A stretch of 44,429 bases of DNA from Porphyromonadaceae bacterium UBA7087 (GCA_002493515.1 DKYZ01000029.1:6322-50750), one strand, 5' to 3'; counted from the stretch's first letter, positions 1 through 8,649 are shown. Made by a program: numbers and translations. Notes: generated by a model from the sequence alone, not told the origin.

Positions 1-54
1 TTACAAATGCAACACAACGATGACTTGATGGAACCGATAAGGGGAAACTTGGGT

Positions 55-2358
55 TTACATCTTCATAAGTGATGAGCCGTTGTCGGAGTTGTTGAGGTTG
101 CGGCGTGCAGAGCGGAAAATCGAGCCGAAGTCGAGCGAGTAGCTCAGCGAGAGCACGATCATGTTGCCGTTGTTCTTTATATAGCGGTCGTTGACGGCTG
201 GATTGGTCGGGGAGTAGCTCCACGACGGGTAGCGTGTACCCTTCTTGTCGAACATATACATCCAGTCCACACCGAGAGTAAGATGTGAATTCGGCCTGTA
301 CTCCACGCTGAGCGCATCGCCGTTCTCCTCCTTCCCCACATAGTGTCCGGAGAGATACTTTCCAGGAAACTTGCGCCAGTAGGATATGGTGACAGGGCCT
401 TTGTTCCACCACACCGACAGGTTGCCGTTGACCGACGTGAGATGATGGCTCCAGCCCGGACCCGCGTTTTCATAATGGTCAAGGCTGATGGTGGCGTTTG
501 CCCCGAAGCCATAGATGTCGCTGATCCTCAGGCTCAGGGCACCGAAGAAGGAGTCTGCCTTGTCGGCGTTGATTGACTGGGAGAGGAATTTGCGGTCGCC
601 CATATAGATAATGTCGCTTACAACCGGGTTTGTAACATGGCTGTAGAACAGTGAGAGTGTGGCTGTGAACTTCTTGTGGCGGAACGTCGGATACAGCTGG
701 TATTTGAAATATTCGGCCACTTTCAGGTCAGGATTTCCGTTTAAGATGAGATAGGGGGAGCTTTGCTGCGGATAGTCGGTCAGTGCGGCCAGCGAGGGGA
801 TGGAGGGGGAGTACTGGAACGCTCCGGTCAGGCTCCATTTCGGGGAGATGGTCCATGAGAGCTGCACGGTGGATAGATTACGGATGAAGTGGCGTTTGTT
901 GAGGTCGTTCTTCACCCAGAAAAGCTTCGCACCGGTTGCCAGTGAGATATACACCGGGCCAGCCTGCTGGCCGAAACGCGCGTAGATATAGTTGTTGTTC
1001 TCGGTCAACACCGGTTTGTAGTCTGAATCCAGATACGTGTTGCGGGAGTGGGAGAGCGTGTTCTGGAACCCGCCCGACAGCGACGTGCGGTCGCTGAAGC
1101 TGTGGGTGTAGCTTATTTCAGTGATCAGCGAGCGCCGGCGGTTGTCCACATTCATTATATAGGTCTCGGAGATATCATTTGGCTCACCGGAGAATATATA
1201 TGTGTTGTCGCGGCGGTAGTCGTCGGAAGAGAGTGTGCCTACCACCTGCGCCTCCAGAGAGTTCTTTTCGTTGAAGTCGCGGCGGAAGAATATGTCAAGC
1301 GAGGGGGAGAACTGCTTGCTGCGCGATATGTTGTCGGTGTCGTATTCGCCTAAGAAAGTGTCTTTGGTGTGGCCGTATACGGTTCTTTTGTCGGAGGATA
1401 TTCCGGCATTGAAGGTTGCCGTGAGCAGTGTCTTCATGTCCGGGCTCCAGGCGTATTTGAGCTGCAGATTGTTGGTGAGGTAGTTGAAGGGATTGCGGTC
1501 ATTCTCCAGGAGGTCTACACGGAAGTCATCGCCGATGTATGATTGTGACTTGAAGTCATAGACTGCCTGGTAGTTGCGCCATGAAGGACGGTAGGAGAGG
1601 GTGAACTGCGATGGACCCTGATGGTATGAGGCCCGGATGCTGGCGTCGACAAAAGCGGTGTTGACCGCGCTTCGTCCCCAGGCGAAGACCTGTCCGCCGT
1701 CGTCGCGCTTCTTCAGGGTGATGTTTATCAGACCGCTGACCCCCTTGTCGGCATATCTGGCCGGTGTCATCCTGGAGTATTCTATTTTCAGGATGTCTTT
1801 TGGCTGCAGGGCGTTGAGGTCGTCAAGCGAGGATGGCACCCCGTTGATGAGGATCATTGGCTGGCCGCCGTCCACGGCTATCGTGCGGTTGATCGGGTTT
1901 GCCTCCAGGCCGGGAAGGGGCAGCTTCTCAAGCAGCCGTATGGATGTGGCCGAAGCCCTTACATCGGCTCCGGAAGGGAATATGATTGTCCGGCCTTTGC
2001 TGTCGATTGCGGAGCTTCCGGTGACTGTCACCTCGCTGAGGGTCACGGCGTCGGAGAGGAAGATCGGGCCGGCGTCCACGTTTCCTGAACCGTTCTCGAT
2101 GATTATCTCGGCAGGGGAGAATCCGGCCATGGATATGTTCAGCGTCAGCGGCGTTTTTCTGTCGGTGGTGAGCGAGAATGCTCCGTTCTGGCCGGTGATG
2201 GTGGAGGAGAGGGTCGTCCCCTCGGTTCGGAGTTCACAGAGGGCGCCAGGTATTGCGGTGGAATCGTTTTCGGCATATACCGTGCCCTGGATCTGGCGCG
2301 CGTGGGCCGGAACGGCGGTCGCGGCTGCTAAAATAAAGGTGGCAAGAGGATATCGCAT
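55..2358 (-). CDS. Outer-membrane beta-barrel receptor (TonB-dependent receptor-like), 767 aa
   Basis: The protein begins with a signal peptide (hydrophobic to about residue 21, ending AHA). A carboxypeptidase-regulatory-like beta-sandwich follows (about 22-105), then a plug-like domain (about 130-215, with the segment MILINGVPSSLDDL and ending GVSGLINITLKK), and a long C-terminal region rich in alternating aromatic and polar residues that fits a transmembrane barrel. This order is that of the Bacteroidota OMP_b-brl_3 type outer-membrane proteins. The ligand cannot be read from the sequence. There is no neighbouring SusD-like lipoprotein, so a polysaccharide-utilisation role is not supported. 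The start at 2358 gives a clean signal peptide and lies 25 nt after a promoter-like TAAATTTG. It is transcribed divergently from the FAD/Fe-S dehydrogenase and appears monocistronic within the window. Confidence 0.88.
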   Translation of the reverse strand: MRYPLATFILAAATAVPAHARQIQGTVYAENDSTAIPGALCELRTEGTTLSSTITGQNGAFSLTTDRKTPLTLNISMAGFSPAEIIIENGSGNVDAGPIFLSDAVTLSEVTVTGSSAIDSKGRTIIFPSGADVRASATSIRLLEKLPLPGLEANPINRTIAVDGGQPMILINGVPSSLDDLNALQPKDILKIEYSRMTPARYADKGVSGLINITLKKRDDGGQVFAWGRSAVNTAFVDASIRASYHQGPSQFTLSYRPSWRNYQAVYDFKSQSYIGDDFRVDLLENDRNPFNYLTNNLQLKYAWSPDMKTLLTATFNAGISSDKRTVYGHTKDTFLGEYDTDNISRSKQFSPSLDIFFRRDFNEKNSLEAQVVGTLSSDDYRRDNTYIFSGEPNDISETYIMNVDNRRRSLITEISYTHSFSDRTSLSGGFQNTLSHSRNTYLDSDYKPVLTENNNYIYARFGQQAGPVYISLATGAKLFWVKNDLNKRHFIRNLSTVQLSWTISPKWSLTGAFQYSPSIPSLAALTDYPQQSSPYLILNGNPDLKVAEYFKYQLYPTFRHKKFTATLSLFYSHVTNPVVSDIIYMGDRKFLSQSINADKADSFFGALSLRISDIYGFGANATISLDHYENAGPGWSHHLTSVNGNLSVWWNKGPVTISYWRKFPGKYLSGHYVGKEENGDALSVEYRPNSHLTLGVDWMYMFDKKGTRYPSWSYSPTNPAVNDRYIKNNGNMIVLSLSYSLDFGSIFRSARRNLNNSDNGSSLMKM

Positions 2359-2383
2359 AATGACTCGTTTTGAAATTTTTTTG

Positions 2384-2414
2384 CAAATTTAAACATAAAC
2401 TTCAAATGGCAAAG
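2384..2414 (-). promoter_or_regulatory. Bacteroidota-type promoter for the outer-membrane receptor
   Basis: On the minus strand CTTTG (2414-2410) is followed after 18 nt by TAAATTTG (2391-2384), matching the Bacteroidota TTTG/TAnnTTTG pattern. It sits 25 nt upstream of the start codon at 2358. Confidence 0.55.
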
Positions 2415-2481
2415 AAAAAACAGGAGAAAAAACGAAAATTTTAGTTTTGGAACCAAACGCCGATAGCCCGCGTTTAAAAAA

Positions 2482-2562
2482 TTATAAGACTTATAAGACA
2501 TATAAGACTTATAAGATTCATAAGACTTATAAGATTCATAAGACACATACGTTACATAAGAC
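2482..2562 (+). repeat. Nine tandem 9-bp units (TTATAAGAC-like) in the leader of the dehydrogenase gene
   Basis: Nine consecutive 9-bp units fill this interval. The consensus is TTATAAGAC, with variants ATATAAGAC, TTATAAGAT, TCATAAGAC and ACATAAGAC, and one diverged unit (ACATACGTT). The array ends 35 nt before the ATG at 2598. A 9-bp period keeps any reading frame open, which explains a spurious Ser-Tyr-Lys/Glu repeat peptide on the other strand. Function unknown; it could affect transcription or mRNA structure, or simply be a slippage-prone tract. Confidence 0.85.
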
Positions 2563-2597
2563 ACATCCTCTCACACATCAGACCAAAACAGACCACA

Positions 2598-5393
2598 ATG
2601 GATACACTACGCCATGAATTAGAACAGATTGTTAGCGGCGACCGGGTGCTCGACAACGAGCTCTGGCGCGAGATTTACGGACGCGACGCGTCCTATTTCA
2701 AGATAATACCGGAGGCCGTGATGCGTCCGCAGACTACGGAGGAGGTGCGCCGGATAATGGCCCTCGCCACACGTCGCGGACTCAGCGTCACCTTCCGCAC
2801 GGGGGGCACGTCGCTTTCCGGACAGACCGTCAACAAAGGTATAATATGCGAGTTGCGCAACGGCTGGCACCGCTATGAGATACGCGACGGCGGAAAGAAG
2901 ATATGGTTCGAGCCAGGGCTCACCGCAGCGCAGGTAAACGCATATCTGAAGCCCCACCATTGCCATATCGGTCCTGACCCCGCCTCGAAGAGCGCGGCCA
3001 TGATGGGGGGCGTCCTGGCCAACAACAGTTCCGGCATGGAGGCCGGCGTCAGATACAACTCATATCATACCATGGCCTCCATAGAGTTTGTGCTTGCCAA
3101 CGGCCATCAGTATAATTCCGGCGTGGAGGCCGACCACGGGCGCTTCCGCGAGCAGGAACGGGAACTTTGCAAAGGCCTTCTCGAAATCCGCGACACAATC
3201 ATGCGCAACGACCGCATGCGCGACAAAATCGTTGAGAAATACAAGATCAAGAACGTCACCGGCTATGGGATGAACTCGTTTGTGGACTATGAGGACCCCC
3301 TCGACATCTTCAGCCATGTGCTCATCGGTTCGGAGGGCACGCTCGCCTTTATCGTGAGCGCAGAGCTCAACACACGTCCGCTTCACAATGTCTACAGTTC
3401 GTCGCTGCTTTATTTCCCCGACGTGGTGTCGGCGGCCGCATCGGCCGACTGGCTCGGCCAGAGCGGTGCCATTGCCGTGGAGATGATGGACTATGCCTCG
3501 CTGCGCAGCTATATGGGAAAGGACCTCGACCGTCCGAGAGGGACCACGGCCATGCTCATCGACTACGGCGCGGACTCCCCGGAGGAGATGCGCGAGCTCA
3601 CGTCGCGCCTGGAGCCCCAGATAAGGCGGCTCGGAAATCTCGCCGACATGGATCCCTTCTCCACCACTGTGGAGGAACGTGCGGCGCTGTGGCAGATGCG
3701 CAACGGCATCTTCCCGTGTGTGGCGGGAGCAAGGGTTCCGGGTGCAACGGTGGTGCTGGAGGATGTAGTATCGCCGGTGAACGTGCTTCAGGATCTCGTC
3801 GGGGGTACGCAGCGTCTGTTTGAGAAATATGGATACCAGGGTGCGATCTTCGGGCACGCACGCGACGGAAATATACATCCGCTGCTCACCTCGCCGATGG
3901 ATACCGGCAAGCATACCGACAATTTCCGCCGTTTTATGGATGATTTCGTCGACCATGTGCTGAGTCTGAACGGTTCGCTGAAGGGTGAGCACGGCACGGG
4001 CCGCGCCATAGCTCCCTTCGTGGCCAAGGAATGGGGCGACGACATATATGCCCTGATGAAGAAGCTGAAACATCTCGCCGACCCGGGCAACGTGCTCAAT
4101 CCCGGAGTCATAATCAATGATGATCCCGACGCCTTCATCGAGCCGATGAAGCATATGCAGCTCTTCGGCCATGAGATGGGGTATGACAAGGCAGACATGT
4201 GTATGGAGTGCGGCTACTGCGAGCATGTGTGTCCTACACGCGACATCACGCTGACTCCGCGCCAGCGTCTCCAGGCCCACCGCATAATGAAGTCGCATCC
4301 TGGCGACAAGGAGATTGAGAAACAGTATTATTTCATAGGGGAGGAATCGTGCTGCACCGACGGCTCGTGTCAGGTGCCCTGCCCGATGAGCATAAATACG
4401 GGTATTGTGACCGATGCCGACCGTGCCGCCATCTACAGCAAGGCTTTCAAGGGGATACTGACGAAGTCGGCCGCCCATTACGGGACGGTGGAGTCGGCGG
4501 TGCGTGGCATGCTGAAGTTTGCCGTGGCAACTGAGAAGGTGGTGTCGCCGTATCCGTTGATATGGGCCACTGATTTCATGCACCGCATGTATGACAAGGT
4601 GCCCCACTGGTCGAGACATTTTCCGTATCCGGCACGTCTGCATTACCGTGAGCTGGAGAATCCCGACTGGATCTATTTCCCGGCGTGCGTCACCCGTATC
4701 TTCGGGGCTTCGTCGATAAAGGGGAAGGACGACCTGATCACTGTCGTGCTCCGTGTGGGCGACAAGGCGGGGCTGAGGGTCGCCGTGCCTAAGAGTGTGC
4801 ATGGCATCTGCTGCTCGCAGATCTGGGAACATAAGGGTGACCCGGAGGGTCAGCGCGTGATGGCGGAGAAGACGGTGGAGTGTTTCTACAGGGTCACGGA
4901 AGGTGGCCGCATTCCTATTTTCTGTGACACGACTTCCTGCACCCACACCATGCTCTCGTCGATGAAAGAGGCGTTGGGCAAGGATGCGAGGGAGAAATTC
5001 GACAAGCTGCGGATCATCGACATAACACAGTGGCTGGCGGATATCGTTCTGCCGAGGGTTACGGTAGACCGGCCGAAGAGCAAGGTACTGCTGCATCCCA
5101 CGTGCGCTGCCACTATAATGAACCTGCGGGGCGCCATGGAGAAGGTGGCGCGGGCCTGTGCCCGCGAGGTTGTGGTGCCGGTCAACACGCACTGCTGCGG
5201 CGCGGCGGGCGACCGGGGCTTCCTGTATCCGCAGGTGGCGAAGTCGGCTGTGGCCGACGAGCGTGCCGAGATTGGCGACGCCGTGTTCGACGGCTGCTAC
5301 TCCCTGGCCCGCACGTGCGAGATCTCGATGCAAGACACCATGGACCGCATCTACGAGTCGCTCCCCTACCTTGTGGACGAGACAGTAAGCTGA
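2598..5393 (+). CDS. FAD-binding and iron-sulfur 2-hydroxyacid (D-lactate/D-2-hydroxyglutarate-type) dehydrogenase, 931 aa
   Basis: This is a fusion of a GlcD-like flavin subunit and a GlcF-like iron-sulfur subunit. The N-terminal half carries the FAD_binding_4 fold (RTGGTSLSGQ near residue 78, GGVLANNSSGM near 138) and the FAD-linked oxidase C-terminal domain with GEHGTGRAI near 465. A ferredoxin-like motif CMECGYCEHVCP lies near 533 and a second cysteine cluster (CCTDGSCQVPCP) near 584. The C-terminal third has two CCG-type cysteine segments (HGICCS near 734, HCCGAAGD near 864). Such enzymes oxidise D-2-hydroxyacids at the membrane and pass electrons towards quinone. The exact substrate (D-lactate, glycolate or 2-hydroxyglutarate) is not decidable here. 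The ATG follows the 9-bp repeat array directly. No disruption was seen, unlike the glycerol genes downstream. Confidence 0.88.
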   Translation: MDTLRHELEQIVSGDRVLDNELWREIYGRDASYFKIIPEAVMRPQTTEEVRRIMALATRRGLSVTFRTGGTSLSGQTVNKGIICELRNGWHRYEIRDGGKKIWFEPGLTAAQVNAYLKPHHCHIGPDPASKSAAMMGGVLANNSSGMEAGVRYNSYHTMASIEFVLANGHQYNSGVEADHGRFREQERELCKGLLEIRDTIMRNDRMRDKIVEKYKIKNVTGYGMNSFVDYEDPLDIFSHVLIGSEGTLAFIVSAELNTRPLHNVYSSSLLYFPDVVSAAASADWLGQSGAIAVEMMDYASLRSYMGKDLDRPRGTTAMLIDYGADSPEEMRELTSRLEPQIRRLGNLADMDPFSTTVEERAALWQMRNGIFPCVAGARVPGATVVLEDVVSPVNVLQDLVGGTQRLFEKYGYQGAIFGHARDGNIHPLLTSPMDTGKHTDNFRRFMDDFVDHVLSLNGSLKGEHGTGRAIAPFVAKEWGDDIYALMKKLKHLADPGNVLNPGVIINDDPDAFIEPMKHMQLFGHEMGYDKADMCMECGYCEHVCPTRDITLTPRQRLQAHRIMKSHPGDKEIEKQYYFIGEESCCTDGSCQVPCPMSINTGIVTDADRAAIYSKAFKGILTKSAAHYGTVESAVRGMLKFAVATEKVVSPYPLIWATDFMHRMYDKVPHWSRHFPYPARLHYRELENPDWIYFPACVTRIFGASSIKGKDDLITVVLRVGDKAGLRVAVPKSVHGICCSQIWEHKGDPEGQRVMAEKTVECFYRVTEGGRIPIFCDTTSCTHTMLSSMKEALGKDAREKFDKLRIIDITQWLADIVLPRVTVDRPKSKVLLHPTCAATIMNLRGAMEKVARACAREVVVPVNTHCCGAAGDRGFLYPQVAKSAVADERAEIGDAVFDGCYSLARTCEISMQDTMDRIYESLPYLVDETVS

Positions 5394-5398
5394 AATAA

Positions 5399-5430
5399 TT
5401 TGCTTATTTGCTGCCGTTTGGTTAAATTTG
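5399..5430 (+). promoter_or_regulatory. Consensus promoter placing the start site at or next to the next gene's ATG
   Basis: TTTG (5399-5402), a 20-nt spacer and TAAATTTG (5423-5430) match the Bacteroidota consensus. Only four bases (CAGG) separate the -7 box from the ATG at 5435, so transcription would start at about the first base of the start codon. Confidence 0.65.
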
Positions 5431-5434
5431 CAGG

Positions 5435-5938
5435 ATGGGTATAAAAAAGTTAAGCTTTGTTTTCTGCATCGTTTTGTTTAGCGGTGGATGTGTCGCCGAC
5501 GAGGAGCCTCGTAGCTATGTGGCGCCTGGCGACACGTTGCCGTATTTCTCTGTGGTGATGGACGACGGGGAGCCGCTGACCACAGACTCGCTTCGCGACT
5601 CTCCCTCGCTCGTCATGTTTTTCACGACAGGGTGTCCCGACTGCCGCGCCGCGCTCCCGGTGGTGCAGGCTCTCCATGAGGAAAGACCTGAATTGAGAAT
5701 CGTATGCATATCCCGGCAGGAGGGAGCGTCAGAGATTGAGACTTATTGGCGCGACAACCATCTGACGCTTCCATATTCCGCGCAGACCGACCGCCGGGTC
5801 TACAGCCTCTTCGCCTCCTCGGGAGTGCCGCGCATCTACACCGTCGACTCACGACTGACCGTCACAGCCGTATTCGACGATTCATCCATCCCGACGCTTG
5901 AACAGCTCGTCTGCGTCTTGTATGGCGGATCGATTTGA
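5435..5938 (+). CDS. Small thioredoxin-fold lipoprotein (TlpA/AhpC-TSA-like), 167 aa
   Basis: The N-terminus is a lipoprotein signal ending in SGGC with the lipidated Cys at 19, so the protein should be membrane-anchored in the periplasm. The remainder is a thioredoxin fold with the active-site motif C67-P-D-C70 after the strand VMFFTT, a cis-proline-like segment SGVPRIY near 130, and a final helix. It probably reduces or oxidises disulfides in exported proteins. The CPDC motif differs from the CPYC/CGYC common in TlpA. The start gives the correct signal peptide, but it lies only four bases after a consensus -7 box, suggesting a leaderless mRNA. It is separated from the upstream dehydrogenase by its own promoter. 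Confidence 0.85.
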   Translation: MGIKKLSFVFCIVLFSGGCVADEEPRSYVAPGDTLPYFSVVMDDGEPLTTDSLRDSPSLVMFFTTGCPDCRAALPVVQALHEERPELRIVCISRQEGASEIETYWRDNHLTLPYSAQTDRRVYSLFASSGVPRIYTVDSRLTVTAVFDDSSIPTLEQLVCVLYGGSI

Positions 5939-6045
5939 AGATGGCTGCTGACTGTGATGGCGCTTTACTTAAGAAATGGAAATGGTGTCTGCGAACCCAG
6001 GGACTTTGCAGTGCGTTATAACACAAACACTTAAATTTTGATATT

Positions 6046-6255
6046 ATGGCTGTGTTAGATGATTTGAAAGAGAAGGCTGCCGGACTGATGAGCAATGAGA
6101 ACGTCAAGCAGGCGGTAGAGAAGGCGAAGGAGTTCGCCCAGAGCGAGAAGGGCCAGGAGACTATCCAGAATCTCAAGGAGAAGGCCGAGGACTTCATCTA
6201 GGAGAAAACCGACGGCAAGGGAATCTTCGGATTCGGAAAGAGCGACGGGAAATAA
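6046..6255 (+). pseudogene. Small charged helical protein interrupted by an in-frame TAG
   Basis: Reading from ATG 6046 gives 51 codons of an amphipathic, lysine/glutamate-rich helix (starting MAVLDDLKEKAAGLM, ending KEKAEDFI). A TAG at 6199-6201 then stops it. The same frame continues for 17 sensible codons (EKTDGKGIFGFGKSDGK) to TAA at 6253-6255. The tail continues the style of the protein (charged helix, then a glycine/phenylalanine-rich end), so I infer the TAG is a nonsense mutation, for example from AAG or CAG. The 51-residue product might still be made. TTTG (6005-6008) and TAAATTTTG (6032-6040) upstream resemble a promoter with a one-base-longer -7 box. A strong terminator follows at 6265. 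Function unknown. Confidence 0.55.
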
Positions 6256-6264
6256 AGTGAGACT

Positions 6265-6320
6265 ACAAAGCAAGACATGGGCCGAACCAGATGGATGGTG
6301 CGGCCCATGTCTTGCTTTGT
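6265..6320. terminator. Strong hairpin between the small helical gene and the convergent membrane ORF
   Basis: Perfect 20-bp arms (6265-6284 and 6301-6320) surround a 16-nt loop. The outer ends are ACAAAG and CTTTGT, so the structure could end transcription from both sides. It lies between two convergent genes. Confidence 0.75.
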
Positions 6321-6328
6321 CATCCTGG

Positions 6329-6574
6329 TTATCTCAAAATCTCTGACTCGTATTCGGCCTCCGTGCCGGCCAGAGACGACACAACAGGAGCCGGCTCAAA
6401 CGACCGGGCATATTGATATGGTTCTGAACTTGCGGCAAACTCGGAATTGTCGGAGCTTACCAGCGAGACACATATAATGCAGATGCAGAACAGACATCCG
6501 ATGCATAGCAGCCAAAGAAGACCGTCAACCCTCGGGAAGCGTCTCGTGTAGGAATTTTCTTCATTGGTTTTCAT
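6329..6574 (-). CDS. Small single-pass membrane protein, hypothetical, 81 aa
   Basis: Predicted from an open frame with a purine-rich AGGATT immediately upstream of the ATG at 6574. The N-terminal 18 residues are polar and positively charged (MKTNEENSYTRRFPR). A strongly hydrophobic segment rich in Cys, Leu and Ile follows (about 19-41, LLWLLCIGCLFCICII), then an acidic/serine-rich tail of about 40 residues. It ends right beside the 6265-6320 hairpin, which would terminate it. No family is recognised. The membrane segment, spacing and terminator favour a real gene, but its short length leaves doubt. Confidence 0.5.
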   Translation of the reverse strand: MKTNEENSYTRRFPRVDGLLWLLCIGCLFCICIICVSLVSSDNSEFAASSEPYQYARSFEPAPVVSSLAGTEAEYESEILR

Positions 6575-6768
6575 AATCCTGCGGTTTTAAGTTTGTGTAT
6601 AATCTCGATTCACAGACAATTTCTCTGTCGATTGTATAATTTAAACAAACAAATGCTAAAAAGGTGTTACGACGGGATGTTAAAAATGTTTTTCCTAAAC
6701 CGAGCGGCAAGAGGGGCGTTATACCTATATCTATTCTCACTCTATGACTTACATGAAAAACAAACGCT

Positions 6769-7431
6769 ATGACTGAGACACAACCCAAGGAATATGACGT
6801 GATAATCATAGGTGGTGGCGCCACGGGCGCCGGCATCGCACGCGACTGCGCCATGCGCGGTCTGAAGACTCTGCTCATAGAGCGACTCGACTTCACCGCC
6901 GGAGCGACGGGACGTAACCACGGATTGCTTCACAGCGGCGCGCGTTACGCGCACACTGACCCGGAATCGGCAGCGGAGTGCATACAGGAAAACATGATAC
7001 TCAAGCGCATCGCACGCCATTGCGTCGACGACACCGGTGGGCTGTTCGTCACACTGCCTGAAGATAGCCTTGAATATCAGGATGCTTTCGTCAAAGACTG
7101 CCTCTAGGCCGGAATACAGGCGGATGTGATCGACCCCAGGGAGGCCGTGAGGATGGAGCCGGGCGTCAATCCCGACATCATCGGCGCAGTAAAGGTGCCT
7201 GACGGGAGCGTGGACCCTTTCCGCCTCACCACAGCCAACATACTCGCCGCACGCCTCAACGGTGCGCACGTAATCACGTATCATGAAGTGACGGGATTCG
7301 TAATGAACGGCAACCGCATCACCGGAGTGCATACCCGCAGCAACAAGAACGGCGAGAAATCCACCTATTACGGCCGCGTCACCATCAACGCATGCGGCAT
7401 CTCTCGTCTGCGAGTGCGAGCAGGTGAGCGT
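6769..7431 (+). pseudogene. glpA: Remnant of anaerobic glycerol-3-phosphate dehydrogenase subunit A
   Basis: The N-terminal part is clear GlpA: the FAD-binding GGGATGAGIARD near residue 13, TAGATGRNHGLLHSGARY near 43, and after the break VKVPDGSVDPFRLT. Two lesions are visible. First, TAG at 7105-7107 interrupts the frame between KDCL and AGIQADVIDP, where family members simply read through; CAG to TAG is the simplest origin. Second, after NACGI (about 7401) the remaining FAD domain is missing. Instead 7403-7441 encodes, in another frame, LVCECEQVSVAEV, the start of the GlpA C-terminal BFD-like [2Fe-2S]-binding domain. That fragment runs directly into glpB. So most of the catalytic core and the C-terminus are gone. 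No clear promoter was found in 6575-6768. Confidence 0.88.
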
Positions 7432-8649
7432 GGCGGAGGTCTCAGCGGCCTCACCGCAGCCATAGAATCGGCGAAGTCCGGCCGAAAGACAGCCATCGTC
7501 ACCACAGGCCAGAGTGCCCTCCACTTCTGGTCAGGCTCTTTCGAGTTCCTCTGCTCCATGAGGGGAGAGGAGGTGATTGAACGCCCTGTGGAGCGTGCCG
7601 AAAGTCTGCCCGACTCACATCCCTATAAGAAAATAGGCACCCACCGCACGCGCCGGCTCCTGGAGCGTGTGCAGCCCCTTCTGCGCGAGGCGGGTATAAA
7701 CACCCTCGGAAGCCTCGACCGCAACCATTACCGGCTCACTCCATTCGGATTTCTCAAGCCCGCATGGCTCACACTCGACGAATACCTCTATCTCGACCAT
7801 ACCGACGACATGGCAGGGAAAAAGACAGCCATAGTCAACATCCTCAGCTACCTTGATTTCTATCCACGCTATCTGAGCAACGGACTGAGGGAACTCGGTG
7901 TGGAATGTGTGCTGGCCGATGTCGACATACCCGAACTCGACGTGCTGCGCAAGAGCACTACCGAGATGCGCAGCACCAATATATCGCGCTTCCTGCGCAA
8001 TGACGCAGTCGACAAGCTCGCCCGGGAAATCGACCGTGTGTCGCGCGACTGTGATGCCGTGATCATGCCGGCTGTGCTCGGAATGTTCAGCGACGACCCG
8101 GTGAGACGTCTGCGCCAGGGCGTGAGGCGCCCCATATATTTCGTCGCCACGACGCCGGCGTCGGTGCCGGGCGTCAGATGCCAGCTTAGCCTGAGAGATT
8201 ACTTCATACGACTCGGAGGAGAGTTCCTGCCGGGCGACACGGTGGTATCGGGAACGGTGAGAAACCACAGACTGGAGAGCATAAGGACCAGGAATTTCGG
8301 CGATATGCCCGTCTATGCCGACAATTTCGTGATTTCCACGGGCAGTTTCTTCGGCCACGGACTCATCGCCACCATCGACCGCATCTACGAGCCTGTGCTC
8401 GGACTGGATCTTAACGTAGACTGCGGGCGCACCGGATGGTATGAGAAAAATGTGTACGACCCTCAGCCCTACATGGCGTTCGGAGTGGTTACCGACAACC
8501 GTTTCAGACCCTCGCTCAAGGGCGAGACCGTGGAGAATCTCTTCGCCACCGGAGCCCTCCTCGGCGGATTCAACGCCCTCAAGGAGGGATCGGGAGCCGG
8601 AATCACGCTGGCCACTGCCCTGCATGCCGCCTCAGAGATAACCCGCTGA
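7432..8649 (+). pseudogene. glpB: Anaerobic glycerol-3-phosphate dehydrogenase subunit B lacking its own start, fused to the glpA remnant
   Basis: From GGGLSGLTAA (7432) onward the frame is a nearly full-length GlpB: TGQSALHFWSGSFEFL, SYLDFYPRYLSNGLRELG, IPELDVLRKSTTEMRS, VISTGSFFGHGLIA, and the ending NLFATGALLGGFNALKEGSGAG. These match the GlpB family along its length (about 405 codons here, about 419 in E. coli). Only the first eight to ten residues (the strand before the glycine-rich FAD loop) and the start codon are missing, removed with the end of glpA. The frame is open back to 7108, so a chimeric GlpA-GlpB product would arise only from internal initiation or TAG readthrough. I therefore call it broken, although the B domain itself looks healthy. 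Confidence 0.85.

Noticed and set aside
1..54. Possible feature downstream of the receptor gene at the left edge
   Set aside because: Only 54 bases; no hairpin or coding signal was visible.
2482..2562. CRISPR-like array
   Set aside because: Units are 9 bp with no spacers and no cas genes nearby.
2328..2564. Minus-strand ORF with Ser-Tyr-Lys/Glu repeats
   Set aside because: It is a translation of the 9-bp tandem repeat array, runs over the receptor promoter and into its coding start; no ribosome or family evidence.
3060..5333. 757-codon antisense ORF inside the dehydrogenase gene
   Set aside because: A His/Arg-rich shadow frame from GC-rich coding DNA. The sense strand has clear FAD and Fe-S motifs.
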